This document shows, in pieces, positions 45,957 to 60,288 of a stretch of DNA of 64,000 nucleotides. Each line of letters begins with the position of its first letter. Positions within the stretch are counted from its first letter, which is position 1. The position numbers and the translations under genes were made by a program. This stretch comes from Polytrichum commune (taxonomy: Eukaryota > Streptophyta > Polytrichopsida > Polytrichales > Polytrichaceae): the NCBI GenBank assembly GCA_950295325.1, contig OX485803.1:47383554-47447553 (forward strand), written 5' to 3'. The notes beneath the pieces were generated by a model. The model did not search any database and was not told the origin of the DNA. It saw only the letters and a program-made list of their open reading frames with translations.

Positions 45957-46965
45957 ACTAGTTAATGGATTAATTAATCCTCTCCGAAATGGATCATGAA
46001 TTCATGTTTCACTTGAAATTAGGCCAGGGAAGAGGAGCTGCATTATTTTCCCTCGCAAATAGCTAGGCACCAATCCAGCTCTCTGCATTCAGGTCTCATT
46101 CAAAAAAGAGCCAGCTGCTATCTTATACAGATGTGCATGCTAAGCTTAAGTACCCCTAACCTTAGTACGCAGATCTTCAACCCAATTAGCTAGACCACGT
46201 GAGCAGATTCAATCTTTTGTATTTATGTTTCCCTTGGCTCACGCAGGGATACTTAGGTGAATTCTTTTCATCACTCTGCCTTGTTTTGTGTAACCTCAAA
46301 CGTAGGCAACAAAGTAGTTTAAATCGGGACCATTTCCTGTACCATGTGTGAACAATTTGATGCTAGTAAACTTGACGTTCAAGTATATAATTGTACCAAA
46401 CTAGGTCCAATCTCTGTTAGACATGTGTCTTTATGGTGATTATTCTTTGATCCTCACCTGACCACACACCAATCAAATATAGGTGTTTGCTTAAGAAAAG
46501 CAATTGAATAACACTCACATACCCTATGCACAACATCATGTGGTTTCCAATATTTGAGTAATTATGTCTTGAAATCTTGGTCATGTTGCCATGTTGTCAC
46601 TTCAAATCCCTTAGCACGGGATGAAGGTCCATTTGAAAAAGCAAGAAGAAGAAGAACTCCGGTCTCCGGAGGAGGCCGGAGTGAATAGAGTGTTTGTTCG
46701 TAGAACATCCTTGGCCACACCCTAGGGCAATGGCGTTAGATGTAAAACTACTTCAACCTTTGCAGGGAGTAAACACTATATTAGTAGCTAATAGCCGGTT
46801 AACCAGTAACCGGTAGCATGTGACTGTTGTAAGTGGGGTTTGTCCAGTATAGTGGCATTGTTTTACAGGGTAAAGTATACCAGGTTATAAGTTTATATGG
46901 ATCGGGGGGTGCAGGTATAATATTGTGGTTATGGTTGCAGATTTCTTGAGTGCTAATGGGATGGT
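45957..46965. other. 3' flank of the dehydrogenase and intergenic sequence
   Basis: No further gene is seen. The 3' untranslated region is presumably within the first few hundred bases; no strong polyadenylation motif stands out. A GGTCTCCGGAGGAGGCCGGAG block is at about 46661. Confidence 0.4.
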
Positions 46966-46969
46966 TTCT

Positions 46970-49900
46970 CTAGTTTTGGTTATTTTTTACGATGTATATT
47001 GTTTTTCGGATAAGATGGTAGGTTGAGAGGTGATTTTTCCATTTCTTTTGGGGTTTCTTGGGTAAGTAGCCTCCTTGTTTGGCAATTCTATTCGGTAAAG
47101 TCGGAATAGGTGGGACACTACACGTTTCTAGGACCAAGGTGGAGATGTTGGAGATAAGGACGTCTAATGAGATACAGGTTGTTTGCCATTGATCTTCTGT
47201 CAGGTGATGATTGTGCTCAAGGAGTTGTGTGAGATTGTTTATTTGGTTTGAGTTAGTCTCAAAGAATTTCGTGTGGAAGTTTTCGAGATTCTCCTTAGGT
47301 ATGGGGTTTAGTATTCTAGGGGGTGGCATGGGTATATGCAATGTTATTCTGGCCATTAATGCGTTGGTGGTATATGTAATTATATAGGTAGGTGGTCTGA
47401 GTTGAGATGGATATTTTGGTTAGGGCTGGAAGTGTATTGATTTTTGTTGGGGGTTTTTATGAAGAAACCGTCTATTAGGCTATTGTGTGTATAGATGTGT
47501 CCTCCTTGTCTTGAAAAAGTTGTGTTAGTTGAGATATATGTTAGTTCTAAGTTATCCGTGAATGTTCTCTAGTGGTAATCTACAAATTGTGGTGGTGTGG
47601 TTTGCTGGTTTTTTTGTCTTCCAATTAGGGCTACGTCACGGTTGAAGTCCCCACATAGTATATACGTATGGCCAGGGTGGGCATTTATTTGGTTGGTTAT
47701 GGTGTTCTGGATATTTGGGATGAGGGTTAAGTCTTCTTCATGTGAGGGCATATACAAGTTTATTAGGAGCCATGATTGAAGTGGTTGGTTTGCTATTCGG
47801 ATTATTTGGAGGAATGGCGATATGTTTGCGGGGATAGATAGTTTAGACAAGTTGCTTAGAAATGCGTGTTTGTTATGGATAAGTGTAAGCAATCCCCCTC
47901 TGTAGCCTCTGTATGTCATTCTTTGGCGTATAACCCATGTGATGTTGTGTATGTTGTTAGTTTCTTGTATGGTGATAATTGATGGGGGTATTTGGAAGTA
48001 TGTCACTAGGTCTTGTAGATATGGTATTGCAGTATTGAGCAAGGAGGCATTTCATATCATGATGTGTGAATTTTAGCTTGTTAGGGACGTTGGCTGTTGT
48101 AGTGGTGTTTGTGTATTGAATATTAGGGAAGGAGGGTGTTTTATTCTGTTATAGGCTCGTTGCATTTTAGTGCTTCTATGAGGAGTTGTTTTGGTAGGTA
48201 TGGAAATGTTTCTTATATGTTTTGGATATTGGGTGGTTATGGGTTGAGATGTATGTGGTCGTATAATTCTTTGTGGATTGTATTTGAGGGGGAGATTTTA
48301 TTATGATATGTATTACGAAACTATATGTATGGGTGTGGGATTTCTATGTGGTTGTCTGGTGGGTTGGTTAGTCTTGTCATTCTGTTCAATAATTTTAAGG
48401 TCCAATCATGTATAAGTTATTGTTGAAAATGTATATACATGCTTCAATGGAAGGGTTGATTGTTATGACCAATGCGTAAATGATTCTTGGAGGAGGGTTA
48501 TTAGCATGTTGTTGTATGTAGTTGTGTAGGTGTGGAAATGAGAGTGTTGTTTGTATGTGTAGGTGGTATGTATTTTGAAAGAGTGGTTTGAACGTTTTAG
48601 CCAAGTGTTGATATTCGGGTTGAAATTTTATCGTGCTAGGCAAGAAGTATGTTGTTTGCCGTCTTTTTTGTGGGAAGGGATGTTTTTGTAAAAGATTTGG
48701 CATTGGATTGGGGTTAGTTTCAATGTCTCCACATCTTAGGTAAAAAGAGATGGTTAGAAATGAGAGAAAATATAATGTTTAGCTGTGATTTTCTAGTGTG
48801 TATTTTTGCGTGGTCTTCTGTTCCAATTACATTGAATGAGAAATGATTTGTATTTGTTGAAGTGTGTCATTTTGGTTTGAATATATGTGTATTGTGTTGG
48901 TTGTTTATTACACTGGTCTTATGGTACATCGGCTATAGATATGGATCTTCTTTTATGCCATTGGAGGTAAGTATGGTAATAATGACCTCTACTATAGTAG
49001 TGGTATTTTAAAGTACCCATTTATTTTGTTTTTATTTTTGTTCAGGTTTTGTGTTGCTTATTGATGATAGTGTCGAGGTGTTGGTCTTAACTAGTTTATC
49101 GCCATTAATTTTTCTTTATCACTAGATGAATATTCTTTGTTGAGCATGTCTGTAGATTCGAGGGCTGTCATGCATGGTTTTGCTGAGGGCTTGTCTTAAG
49201 GTGGTCATTTCTTTCTTCAAAGCCATGGTCATTTTGTTTGTTGCATATGTGGCAAAACTCTTGGCTTGGCTTGTGAGACGTGTTTCCATTGTTTGTATTT
49301 CATTGCGAATTATTACAGTTTATTTGGCGAGAGTTTTTATTATTATTTTGTTTATATTTTTTTTACATAAACCGTTGGATGGGGTATTCTCCATTGCTTC
49401 TACGGTGTCGGCTAAGTTTGTGTTGACGTCGTTAAACCCTAATCGTGTAAGTTCATCCACCGAGGGTTTGGATATACCATCTAAACTCTTTGGATGGGGA
49501 GAAAACTCAACATACTTATTGTAAATATTAAGATTTTTTTTGACAAATTTTTTGTATATCACTGCACTTAGGTATTGAACATTACATACTCCGGTGAATT
49601 TGCATTTGTCATCACTTTTAAAGTAAAAAATTAAGACATTTTCTTCCCCCATGCATGGTCTTATTTTTGTTTTGAGAATTTTTTGAGATTTTAACTTATT
49701 GAGGTTTTATGCAATGAGAATAAGTACATTTTTTTTTACTAAGTCATCACCCGTAGGTTTTACCATTGTGACATCAATGCATTCATATTCAAAGGTTTTT
49801 TTTTTTCTAATATTTAAAGTTTGTTCCGGACTAGTGGCAACTATCTATGCGTACTTATGACTTTCTCATTTTCTTACGTGTGTGATTTCAAAGTTGTGGC

Positions 49901-51117
49901 CTCTTTTAAACCCTTCATTCACAACTTCCTCGTACTCTGTATACCAAGGCTCATTTTTTGTGCTATCACTAGTAATTTTTATAGATAACATTTTACTAGA
50001 TGTAAAGGTGTCGTAGAATTTGCAAATTCTTTTTTTATGCATTTTATTATCCGGGAGCCGGATGATAAAAGGCCTCACTCTTTGGAGGAAGGATATTCCA
50101 TCGTCTTGCACATTTTTTAGATGAATTTTTGCATGCCCTGACCATTGTTATTCTTCATGTGTGTACATTATGGCTACATGATTACTAATTTCATCTCCAA
50201 GACAGATTTTCATCTCATCCAATTTTTTGGTGATCTTGTCAAGTGCTTCTTCTCGGCTCATAATAATTTTATAGAAGTTAAAAAAGAAAGCAACATGGTA
50301 ATCCATGGAAAACCCATCACATACTTCTATATCCGAAGGGATTTGGGTGTGGTGGAAGTTTTGTTCTCCTATTCGTTTTTATTTGGCCACACCTCTTGTG
50401 GTACATACGAGTATTGGCATTCTAACGCTTCACTCTCATACATTCTTAGTTTCACAAGTTCACTAACATTCTTGTGAATTTTTTTGATAAGACCTTTACT
50501 TGCATTCAAAGCGTTCATAGCTTTGAATCCAAGCCACAACGGGAATAATTTTCTTTATGTATTAGGTATGTTTTTGGTTTTATCTAGTATGGTGAGGCAT
50601 GCATTGCTAGATGTTCTTTTTTTGTAATTTGTGTAACTTTCATATCTCTAACACCATCAAATGACTTATCCAAGCTTCGTGAGTAGGCCATTCTGCAAAG
50701 ATAAAATATATGTGTATTATTTTTTATGTATATCGGAGTTCTTCTTTTGTTCCTAGACACAACCCCATTCCACTTATGAATAAGTGAAGCTTGGAGAGGA
50801 GGTGTCATTAGGAAGAAGATAAATCTATTTTTTCTTATACATTTAAGTCTATTATTAATGGTTACAAGTTTTTTAGAGTTGTATTTATGTGTTACTTTGT
50901 TTTTCAAAAACCATGATAGTGTTTGGTTTAGTTTACCTATGTTATATTTGCATACATTTTCAATGATAAAATAACAATTTGAACGGCATTCCCATGGGGT
51001 GTGAGATTTGACACGGTGAAAGGTTCTCCAATATGGTGTGGCTACAAGGAGCCAAAAGACAAGAACAAAGTTGGTTGCATATGCAACCTTTATTGTATAT
51101 CCTATCCTATCCAACAA
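46970..51117 (-). pseudogene. LINE remnant with ORF1-like and endonuclease regions
   Basis: Read on the - strand, 51117..49320 contains several overlapping open pieces in shifting frames. They include a basic region with WNGVVSRNKRRTPIYIK, a segment FIIRLPDNKMHKKRICKFYD then EEVVNEGFKRGHNFEIT, and FTGVCNVQYLSAVIYKKFV, which I take as an ORF1 of RNA-binding type (inference). From 48042 to 47569 the frame matches an APE-type endonuclease: SIITIQET near the start, LLINLYMPSHEED, then ILCGDFNRDVALIGR with the conserved GDFN. The frame 47356..46970 would be the linker to RT, and the RT itself is absent. G is unusually scarce on the sense strand, as in the RT fragment at 17462..18999, so both may derive from one LINE family. 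Confidence 0.65.
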
Positions 51118-51239
51118 ATATCAAATCCATATGGCTATTTGTTATTGTGTGTGTGTTTTATGCCTATATGCAGCTTATAATTGATGGGGAGTTTGGAGTT
51201 TACCTAAGTTTGCAGGAGTGCAAGAGAGGTTGTCTGAGG

Positions 51240-52500
51240 TTGTCTACAGCTCCTGCAGCTGTCTGAGGTTGTTTGCGGCTCCCTGTGGTTGTCTGCGGCA
51301 GTTGGTTGTACTTCGGCGGCTGTCGGCAGTACTTCGGCGGCGGCGGCAACAACCAAACTTGGAAGCACTAAGATTTGTGTCGTAATCTAGAAACTGTAAC
51401 CAAAAGCACTAAGCTTTGCAGCGGCAGTAACTAGAAGATGTAACCACGTTAGATTTGAAAGCATTAAGATTTTTCTTTAGTAACTTTGGGTGCGGTTGCT
51501 GCGATGTGGCTGCCTCAGCTTGTCCTCGACCTCGGCAAAGCTTCTCCACTTTCAGGAGTGCACACTATTTCTCAAGTTTAACAGGGGAATAAAATAAAAT
51601 AAAATAAAATAAAATCATCATACGATGTAACTAGTTGGACCTGGAGGCACTCTCATTTAGATCTAAGAATGTATAACTTGTTGGAGCTCTTCGAGATGCT
51701 TCGACGTGTTTGGTTTAGATAGCGATTTGACTACAACTCTAAGTAAAAAGAATTTCTAAGACTAGAAGTAGAACTATTAAGCTCCAAGACTTCCCACCTA
51801 TCAGGAATCTATGAACCTTGGATTTAATAAATAAAAAGCAGAAGATCACAAGAGGTAACCAGGCTAGACTTGGAAGTACTATGATTTTGACTATGGTGAC
51901 TTTGGGTGTAGTTGTTGCGATGTGGCCGGTTCAGCTTCGCCTCTTCCTCGGCAAAGTTTCTTCCCTCTCAAGACTGTATGGACTGTCCCTCAAAATGAAG
52001 AAAAACAGGAAGATCACAAGATGTAACATGGAAGCACCGATTATAGATCTGCATATGTATGTCTTGTTCGAGCTTTTCGAGGTGCTTCGGTGTGGCTTAG
52101 ACCCGGTTGCAACAATTTCAGACTTAAGCTACAGATCTAAGCAGATAAGACAGTTTCTACGACTCAAAGTAGATCTCTACACACTCAAATAATTATTTTT
52201 AAAAAAAATTAAAAAAAAACTTCTCACCTATGAAGGATCTATGGACTATCCCTCATAATATCAAAGAAAACCAGGAGATCACAAGATGTAATTAGTCAGA
52301 CTTGGAAGCACTAGGGCTTTGATTGATTGTGTATCTGAATATTTGGATTTTTGTTGGAGATCTTCAGGTGCGGTTGATGCGACGTTGCTGGTTCATATCC
52401 GGTGTAGTTCAGCAGCAGTGTTCTCGGATGGTCTCAACCTTGGCAAAGCTTCTCCCTTCTTATGAATCCTTGGACTGTCCCTCGAGTTGGTGAAGAAAAC
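51240..52500. repeat. Diverged tandem repeats with about 430-bp period, plus CGG-rich patch
   Basis: The words AGATCACAAGATGTAACTAG, GACTTGGAAGCACTA, GGTTGCTGCGATGTGGC, CCTCGGCAAAGCTTCT and GGACTGTCCCTC recur in the same order about three to four times, with many changes. A GGCGGCGGCGG patch precedes them at about 51300..51350 and an AAAAT pentanucleotide array is at 51592..51615. No coding function is recognised. Confidence 0.65.
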
Positions 52501-52529
52501 GAGAAGATCGCAAGATGTAACTAATTGGG

Positions 52530-52906
52530 GGCACCACGGGCCTTGGCTTGGTGGTTAGGCTCATGGCCCCCAATGAGGAGGTTGTGGGTTCTATTCCCCA
52601 TGCCGGCGTGGTGCTCACCACCTTAGTCCACCCAACTATGGTGGGGGGTCCTTGGACCTTGTTGTATGGGTACCTCAAAGCCCTTTGGGGGGATACCATG
52701 TCCGGTATCTTCAAGGCACTAGTGGCTAGCTAGGAACTAGTATAGTGTGTCACTATAGTGTCCATCCTCGAAAGGGGAGAGTAGTATTGTCCCAGTGTCC
52801 CCTTGTCCAGTGGCCATCGGGTTCATTGGCATTACGAACGGACACTTTATTCACGCCGGTCCCTTGTTAAAAGGGACCGGAGTTTCTCTCTCTCTCTCTC
52901 TCTCTC
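52530..52906 (+). mobile_element. Complete tRNA-derived SINE (TSD TAACTAATTGGG)
   Basis: An A box TGGCTTGGTGG (52544..52554) and a B box GGTTCTATTCC (52587..52597) are spaced as in a tRNA promoter. A roughly 280-bp unrelated body follows, ending in a TC dinucleotide run. TAACTAATTGGG occurs immediately before (52518..52529) and after (52907..52918), a 12-bp target duplication typical of LINE-driven insertion. The internal Pol III promoter would drive its transcription. It inserted into one unit of the tandem repeat block. Confidence 0.9.
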
Positions 52907-53159
52907 TAACTAATTGGGTTGGGTGTTGAGGTCTTGGAGGGACTTTATATCGGAGTTTTTGTGGCCATTTGTGGCTAGGGTTTCTTGTGGTTGTTGGTGC
53001 CCTTTCAGGTCCCAAAGAGGTGGGTGGCGTGGTGGGGAGAGGTGTGGGGAGCAACAAGGAGCGCTACTTCGACCCATCCTCTCTCCTCCGTACCTCCAAG
53101 CTCGGGGGGGGGTAGTCATTGGTTGGAGTAGCAATATACGTGCGAACAAATGATAGGGT

Positions 53160-56100
53160 ATTTTAAAAACATGGGAGCAAAAATTTATAATTGGGCTTAA
53201 GAGTAATATAGGGTATCAAAAATGGCACTAGACATCTTTAAAGTACTATAGGGTATGGAATAATAGGTAATTTGAAATTATAATTAATGCAAGCCATTTT
53301 TCTATTAACCCAAAGTAGAAATTTACATAATGATAGCATGTGAAAAAAGAAGAGAATTGAAAGTAATACCCCCCTATAAAATAGTGGTTGTTCGCACCTA
53401 TATCCTTAACTTTTTAACACACTGCCCCCCCCCCCCCCCGAGCCTCCAAGCCTTCCGGCGTCACACAAAGGACACATTACACTCTCACATTTTGAAAAAG
53501 CAAGTACTTATTGGATATTGTGATCAAAGTTCCCTTCAAGGTGATGCATTGAAAAATGGATTTGGTGCTATTAAGCTTTTTTTTCTTCCCCATTGCACTT
53601 TGACTGTATTTTTGACAAAGTAATTGCAAGTTTTTGGCATTTGACATGCAAAACCTTGCACCAAACAAAAAATGCACATCAATTGACATGCACAATTTAG
53701 AATTTGACATGTAGTGTGACTTGTGAAGAAAAAACCACTTGTCCATGGACACATTAGAAATTGAAATGACACACACTACTAGACATGTGACATTGAGACG
53801 ACATTTTAGAAAGAAAAAAAAATGTAGATGTCAACCAACATTCGTTTTGTTTCTAAAATCGTCAAAGGAGACTTTGGATTAAAAGTTGAATGTCAAATGA
53901 AATTTGTCAAACATATACATTGTTTGCACTTATAGTCAACCAATGAACATTTTTTACAAATAAAATCAACATATCCATTTTTAATCATGGACTTTCAATC
54001 CTCACATGGTGATTCCCATTAAAGGTATGATTAAGATTCAGCATTGTCAAAATTTACTTTTTTGAAGCGGTAAAAGTCAATCATTATTATTTATATCAAA
54101 CAGGTTTCAAATGCAATTTGTATATCAACCACGAAAGAGATTGCAGAGAAAATATAAGCTTTGATGAAGTAAATCACAAGTTTTCATTGCAATGAGAATG
54201 CCGTTCACGATCTCTAAACAACAATCTCTATCTTGGGTCAAAATCATGTCACAAAAATTTATAACTTTGTTTATTTCATCCATACTCATGTGCCCCATGT
54301 TGTTGCACTTTGTTCCATTTCCATGCAAGTATTGTTTCTGGTTTTTTTTTTTTTTTCCTCTTCTTTATTCCATTTTACAACGGGCACTTCACAAAACAAT
54401 CCCATAGGGCATTATTGTTTTTCAAACTTATTTCATTTCTCTAGTATAGTTTATCCAACAGTCTTTTTATGTAATAAACCCATATGCCCATAACTTTTGA
54501 AAAAAAACATTTTCAACCCTATGTAGATGATCCATTCTTCCCTCTCAGTATCTAAAAATGGGCTACAAATATAATACAGAAAACCCCATAGGCAATGATT
54601 TTCATTTCAAGTTTTGAAGAGAGGAGTATTGGTTGGAACGATTGGAGTGACATAGCCACATATGGATGATCATACCAATTTTCATTCAAATTTATACGCA
54701 TTCATCTAAAACTTGACAATCTCATCCACTTTCATAAATTTTAGGGATATTTTTGGCTATTTCATTCGCAAATCCATGGAATAATCACCAAAGATTGTAT
54801 TTTCTATTTATAACTCCCAAATCACTAGTACATAGCCAAATTAAAATTCACTACCCATAGGTCCATTATGTTTATTTCAAATCCCTTTCTCATATTGAAA
54901 GCCTCATGCAAGTTAATAACGCCCACACGTTGTTAATCAAATGCCAAGTTGGAATATTGCCAATCCTATGAATAATGTTGGAAGTTGACAAACATTTGAC
55001 ATTTTATTGACATGCTACTCTATATTTTCCCTTTCGTGTAACATAGTACTTCAGAAAATTGCCTTTCCAATGACAATTGCAAATTCAAGTTGAGAGTGCA
55101 AATTTTTCTCACATTGCTACTGGAAATTATTGAATGGGGAGCTTTTATTTTTAATTGAAGTTCTAAATCTTAAGGAAGCCTAGAGTCATCTATTCTTTAT
55201 GTTTTTTCATGTCAAGTCAATAATGCAAGGCCAATCCATTTCATTATCACTATAGTCATTTTGCACAATGATACTCAACACATAATTGTAAACAAATCCA
55301 TCCAAATCATAAAACCCTAAATCACAACCACTACAGTGTAATTTTTGAATGACAAGTCACAAAGACCACTCTAATTGAGATAGAAAATCAATTTTAATTC
55401 CACACTAGATCAAATATTTAGTGTAAACTACTTCAAGGCAAAAGCATGAGTTGTGACAAGGTAAAATAAGTTGAATGACCATTTTTCCTAGTTCTCTCAT
55501 CAATGCAATTTCTAATCAATCCAAAACATTGAGAAGTGGGACAAACAATGCTACCCTGACAATTGCATGTAAGAGTTGATAAAGGATCTTAGTTCCTTCA
55601 ACCTTCATGGATTCAACACAAAGATTGATGGCACAATCAATGAAGGTAGAGCCCTAGAGGAAAAAGGTTGCGATTAATTCAAAAAAACTAGGCCCTCTTA
55701 TTGAGTGGCAATTAAAACCTCAGAGAGCAACTCCTCACTCATTTAGGGTTTGAGAATTGAGTATGTGGAATTCAAAATCATGGACTTCAAACTTCAGTGG
55801 TAGAATCCAATCTTATCCATAAATCATATCACATTTTTGTTAACCCTATATTGTCCTTGGTGTCATCTTTTGCCAAGAGAGTGTTCTAAATCGCCACCTC
55901 ACATTATTATCCAAGTCTCCTACTTGGGATGGTGATTCTTCTATATTTTAAGAAGAGATAGTCACAAGTCCTATTGGATTTCGATTTGATATGAAGGACA
56001 ACGATGCTTCAAGGTAGAATTTAATCCTTGTAGAAGGTAAGTAAGAATTGAGCAAGGAGGCAATTCTCTTGCCAAGAATAAGTTGTGTTTAGCAGTTTGG

Positions 56101-57640
56101 GCAACAACCCAAAGTACACATGCTTCAAAGATGGCATTCAAGTTCATCATGTGAGACACCCATCATCCAGTCAATGAACTTTGACCGCTTCCTATAGGGG
56201 CATATGAACTTCAAAGATGAAAAATCAAATTCTCACATGTATGTTTTCCAATTTTGTACATGTGTGTATATTTTTATTGAGGGTCTACATCCATCCCATC
56301 ATCCAAATTTAGAGAAAATGAGATTTTCTTCAGTTGCTTCAACTTGATAACTTCAACTTTGTAACCAATGGATCTTCTCCAAATTTGTCGGAATGACAAC
56401 ATTTTTGTTCCTACACCTTCGTTATGAAGTTGGCTTCTACATGCAAGTGATTCATTAAAACCAATGCTAATAATAGTGAACTCAAAATGCCCTCCACATC
56501 AAGGGTAGTGTGAAATTTCCAAATTCATTGGAACGCACCATGGACCAATGAAGGGTTAGAGTAGTGACAAGTTGATCCTAACTATCCATGTCAGATGACA
56601 GGTGATTTTCTAATTTGCCTTTCTTTTGCCATGTCATTTTTCAACATTGTCATCCAAATGATGGGCAAGTTGAAAATTCTTGGTTTTTGCCAATTTTTGG
56701 CCTCGCCACATGCAAAATCCAACCCTCAAATCATGGATTCCATGATTTGAATCATGAAAAGGCCCTCAAATTAAACACTCTGGTAAGTTTTAACTTTAAA
56801 CTCTTGTTCCTAAACTCCAAATTACTCATTTTGGTTGTCTTTGTCATAAAACATCCACTATAATATTTGATAGTATTTCTCATACCTTAATTATTGAATT
56901 CCAATATCTGCCTCATCTTGTATCTAAAGATCACGAAACCAAGCCGGTGCACCCTCCTATTAGAAGCTCTTCCAACAATACCAAGCACACACCCAACCTG
57001 ACAAAACTAACAGAACATATAGATAACAACTACATGATTTCATGTGTTTTGTTTTTGTGGTAAAACATATTGAAAATAGTGTGGAATGTTGATAAATTAG
57101 AATGGTTCAACATAAACTCAAATCTGTGTAGAAAGTTCCCCACAATAGGACAAAGTCCACAAGACAAAGAAATGTTCCAATTGACACTTGATGTGAGAGC
57201 TCATAGCTATGATGCAATTTAATGATAGCTTGGCACCTTTAAAGGTTGAGCCAGTCTAGAGTTTCCATTTATATAGCTACAAGAAAGGACAAATTGATAT
57301 AAATTGTTGTAAATTGGCTGCAGATTCTTCACTTCCTCCCCGGTTTTGGTGGCACCTGAGATACAATATCTTGAAACCAAGATCCCTTAGAGTGAGTCAC
57401 AACTTTTACTGGGAACTAAATAATTAAATAAGAGGTCAGGCAGCTGCTCGTGGACTGCTGGTGTGGCATTTTCGAATATCTGCCACCTAATCCTCCGGTT
57501 TCACTTCTCTTCCACAGGAATGATGAACTTGGGAATCCATGCTACAATCACTGCAATCGAAATTTGACTTGGTAATAGCAGTAGCTTAATGTTCTATAAA
57601 TACAACAGCACTTTGCCAATGCATTTTAATTGCCGGATAC
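53160..57640. other. AT-rich intergenic stretch
   Basis: No gene or element is recognised over about 4.5 kb. ORFs are short and low-complexity. A C17 run is at about 53424..53440, and T- and A-runs are common. The sequence immediately below 57645 is the 3' flank of the hemoglobin gene. Confidence 0.45.
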
Positions 57641-57644
57641 CTAA

Positions 57645-60288
57645 TCAGGTCGCGCCATTGCGACGGTTCATGACCTCCTTTCCTGCTACCAGGAAATATG
57701 CAGTGTGCCTGCATTCAGCCATACTAAATTAAATTCTTGAACTATCAGGTTAACTCGTAACTTTACATAAAGCATGAGACGAGGAACCACTAAACATGTA
57801 GATAATAAAAATGATGACTTTTTATAACAAAAAAAGGGGCCACACCAGCAACCCAAAACTCAATACATCAAGAGATAGATATTGAAGTGATATTAGATTC
57901 AGGACATAGACAAGCTTCCTGAAGTAGTCTTATCGAGGTGGAGATTTCTGATGATTTTCAGCTTAATTAACTAGAGATTAAGCAGCATCAGCTTGGCCCG
58001 AGTATAAATATTCAAACATGCGGATTCTATAGAGAAATGGTCTGTATTTGGCTACCTGATATACCTGACTTCATCAGATCCTCATATCAGACAAAGAGGA
58101 TTGATTGTAAAGCCCCCCACACTAAATTCCTCAATAGTGTCCAACAAAACAGAAATCGACCTCGTGCCCATATGCTAATGAAAATCTACTGCATTGTAAT
58201 TCAGTAGAGGTTTATATTTCAAAAACATAAAAGCTCAAAATGCACTCCTTCTGTAAGAGAAAATTATCTGCTTTCCATGTGGATGTATAGACATGGGCAA
58301 ATAATTTACTGTATGCATTCAAACGTTCACAATGGCTTAGGCAGATACAAATTGAAGACAGGAGATATAATTCATACTAGCTTTAGCTTTCAGCCACAAT
58401 ACTTGAATTGCAGAGCTCTTAATCCCCTCAAAAAATTAGGAACCGAGAGCTAATCCTCACACGTACATGGAATTCCAGACATTTGCACTTTGTTATGGTC
58501 TACGGATAAGACCGACTACACTATACATCTGATTTTGTTTAGTCCACACTCATCATCATCAACGCACACCAATTGTCTTGCATTCACTAGGTGGCAACTA
58601 GAGAGGATGTCACTTGACACTTAGTGCTACAGCTACATGACAAGTCGCGATGACCACTCTAATCAACATGGCACACCAATTTTAATGTCACATAAGATCA
58701 CAGTATTTAATGTACCGTCCTGTACAACAAAAAGCACACTGAAGGATTGTAAACCGTGAAAAGTAAGCGTACCTGAAAAAATTTGACATGCGTTTTTTTG
58801 AATCGGCGTCAATTTCAGGAGTGGTCTCCAGAGCAGCTTCCATGTGTTCCATCCAGCGCACGGCTGCTTGCTCTGTGACAGCGAATGGACCGTGTCTTCC
58901 TATCAAGGCCGGGTGCCCTTCAAAAAGGAATATATACTGCAAGTCAGACTACCAAATACTTAAATAGGAAGGGCTTTAGACAGGTTGACACAAAAATTTA
59001 CACTGCGATATGCTTCTCACAAAAGTGACTGTACTCTTGAACCGTCCAAAAAAATGCTCTCAATGAAAGCACTCACGATACATGTAACCTGGTAGAGTGC
59101 TGCTCCACATACACCCAGTGTACGTTCTATGGAGAGAATGTACCAGAGGCATATATTTTAGGGGGTGGTGTCCCTTGAGCAGCACTCGTCCCCGTGGAAG
59201 GTTTCAGTCGCAGAGATACTACTTACACAGCATCTTAAGATGACTCAATAGAGTACGTACTATCCTGTGTGCACTATCTACTTCTTTCAGGTTCAATCCT
59301 AAGGAGGACCTTCGAAAAAGATGTGACAGGCTCAGATTGGATCATAATATCAATTGGACGCATCTGGGCTCAGTTTTGATGAACTGCGGAATCAACGCAA
59401 GCGAAACGATAAGTGTCTGTGAGCAACAACTTACTCATCCTTGGGCAACCTCTACTGACCCAAATTGCTATGAGAATCACTATGTCAATACACTGTAATG
59501 GGATGGATCGTATGTCGCAAGGCTCCACTGTTGCACGTTTCAAGAGCCACATAATGGACAAAAATCCTATAGTAGTCTGTCCTTTCGTTACAGACCTTCA
59601 GCAGTCGACGTTCTAAAACTCATCAATAAGACATCAATCTTGGATCTTCTTAATCTACACTAAGGGGGCAAAAAGGACAGTGTTGAAACATGTGATATAT
59701 CAAGCCCGGAAACTGAGATCGTGTTCCTGCCTCTCCCCAGCAGGGACAAAATGCACGGCAATGTCGCTGCATCACCAAGTACAAGTCTAGGGAGAATAGA
59801 CAAGCACATAGACAATTCTCCAAGGACCCCCAAATTACCGAGAATTAAATTACCTTTCCTTTGAGAGTACAATGGAGGCCCTCCCATCCGCTGCACGAAG
59901 AATTCGTACTGGTTTCGTATAGCATCCTCCTTGGTGGAGTTCACAAATATTGATCGGAACCACTCCTGATCATCATCGTAAACACTGCATGCGAATAACA
60001 TTCCATCAGAAATCTGGATAGTTTACGTTTATTAAGTAGTTGCTTGAAGCTCTACGCATCGGATTGATCTTTGTTGTGAACTGTTTCCCTACGACAGTCT
60101 TACCTATGTCTCTCTACTGATCCACAAGTGAAAAAGATCAATGAAGAAACTGACCGGGTGTAGAAATTTGTGGAGAGCTTGATAAAGGTTTCCAAGCCTA
60201 AACGCTGAAAGAGATTCACATCATCAATCGCAAATGCGTCTTCTTGCTTCACTCCACTCCGCCTTGTCGCTTGCTCCTGCAACGACAT
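57645..60288 (-). CDS. GLB3: Truncated 2-on-2 hemoglobin (class 2, plant GLB3-type), 4 exons
   Basis: Exons on the - strand: 60288..60155, 59984..59854, 58917..58773, 57708..57645. The total is 474 nt, 157 residues, and all introns are GT-AG. The protein follows the plant class 2 truncated hemoglobin: [22 protein letters not shown] with the B10 Tyr at 43, [20 protein letters not shown] with the proximal His at 97, AAVRWMEHM with the G8 Trp at 110, and [12 protein letters not shown] near the end. Such proteins bind heme and O2 or NO with slow kinetics; the physiological role is not settled. The start at 60288 gives the expected N-terminus, and the introns (170, 936, 1064 bp) fall between helices. 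It is slightly shorter at the C-terminus than typical relatives (around 170-175 residues). No targeting signal is visible. Confidence 0.93.

Noticed and set aside
58688-58942. Stand-alone 84-codon gene on the - strand
   Set aside because: It is exon 3 of the hemoglobin with read-through into the neighbouring introns.
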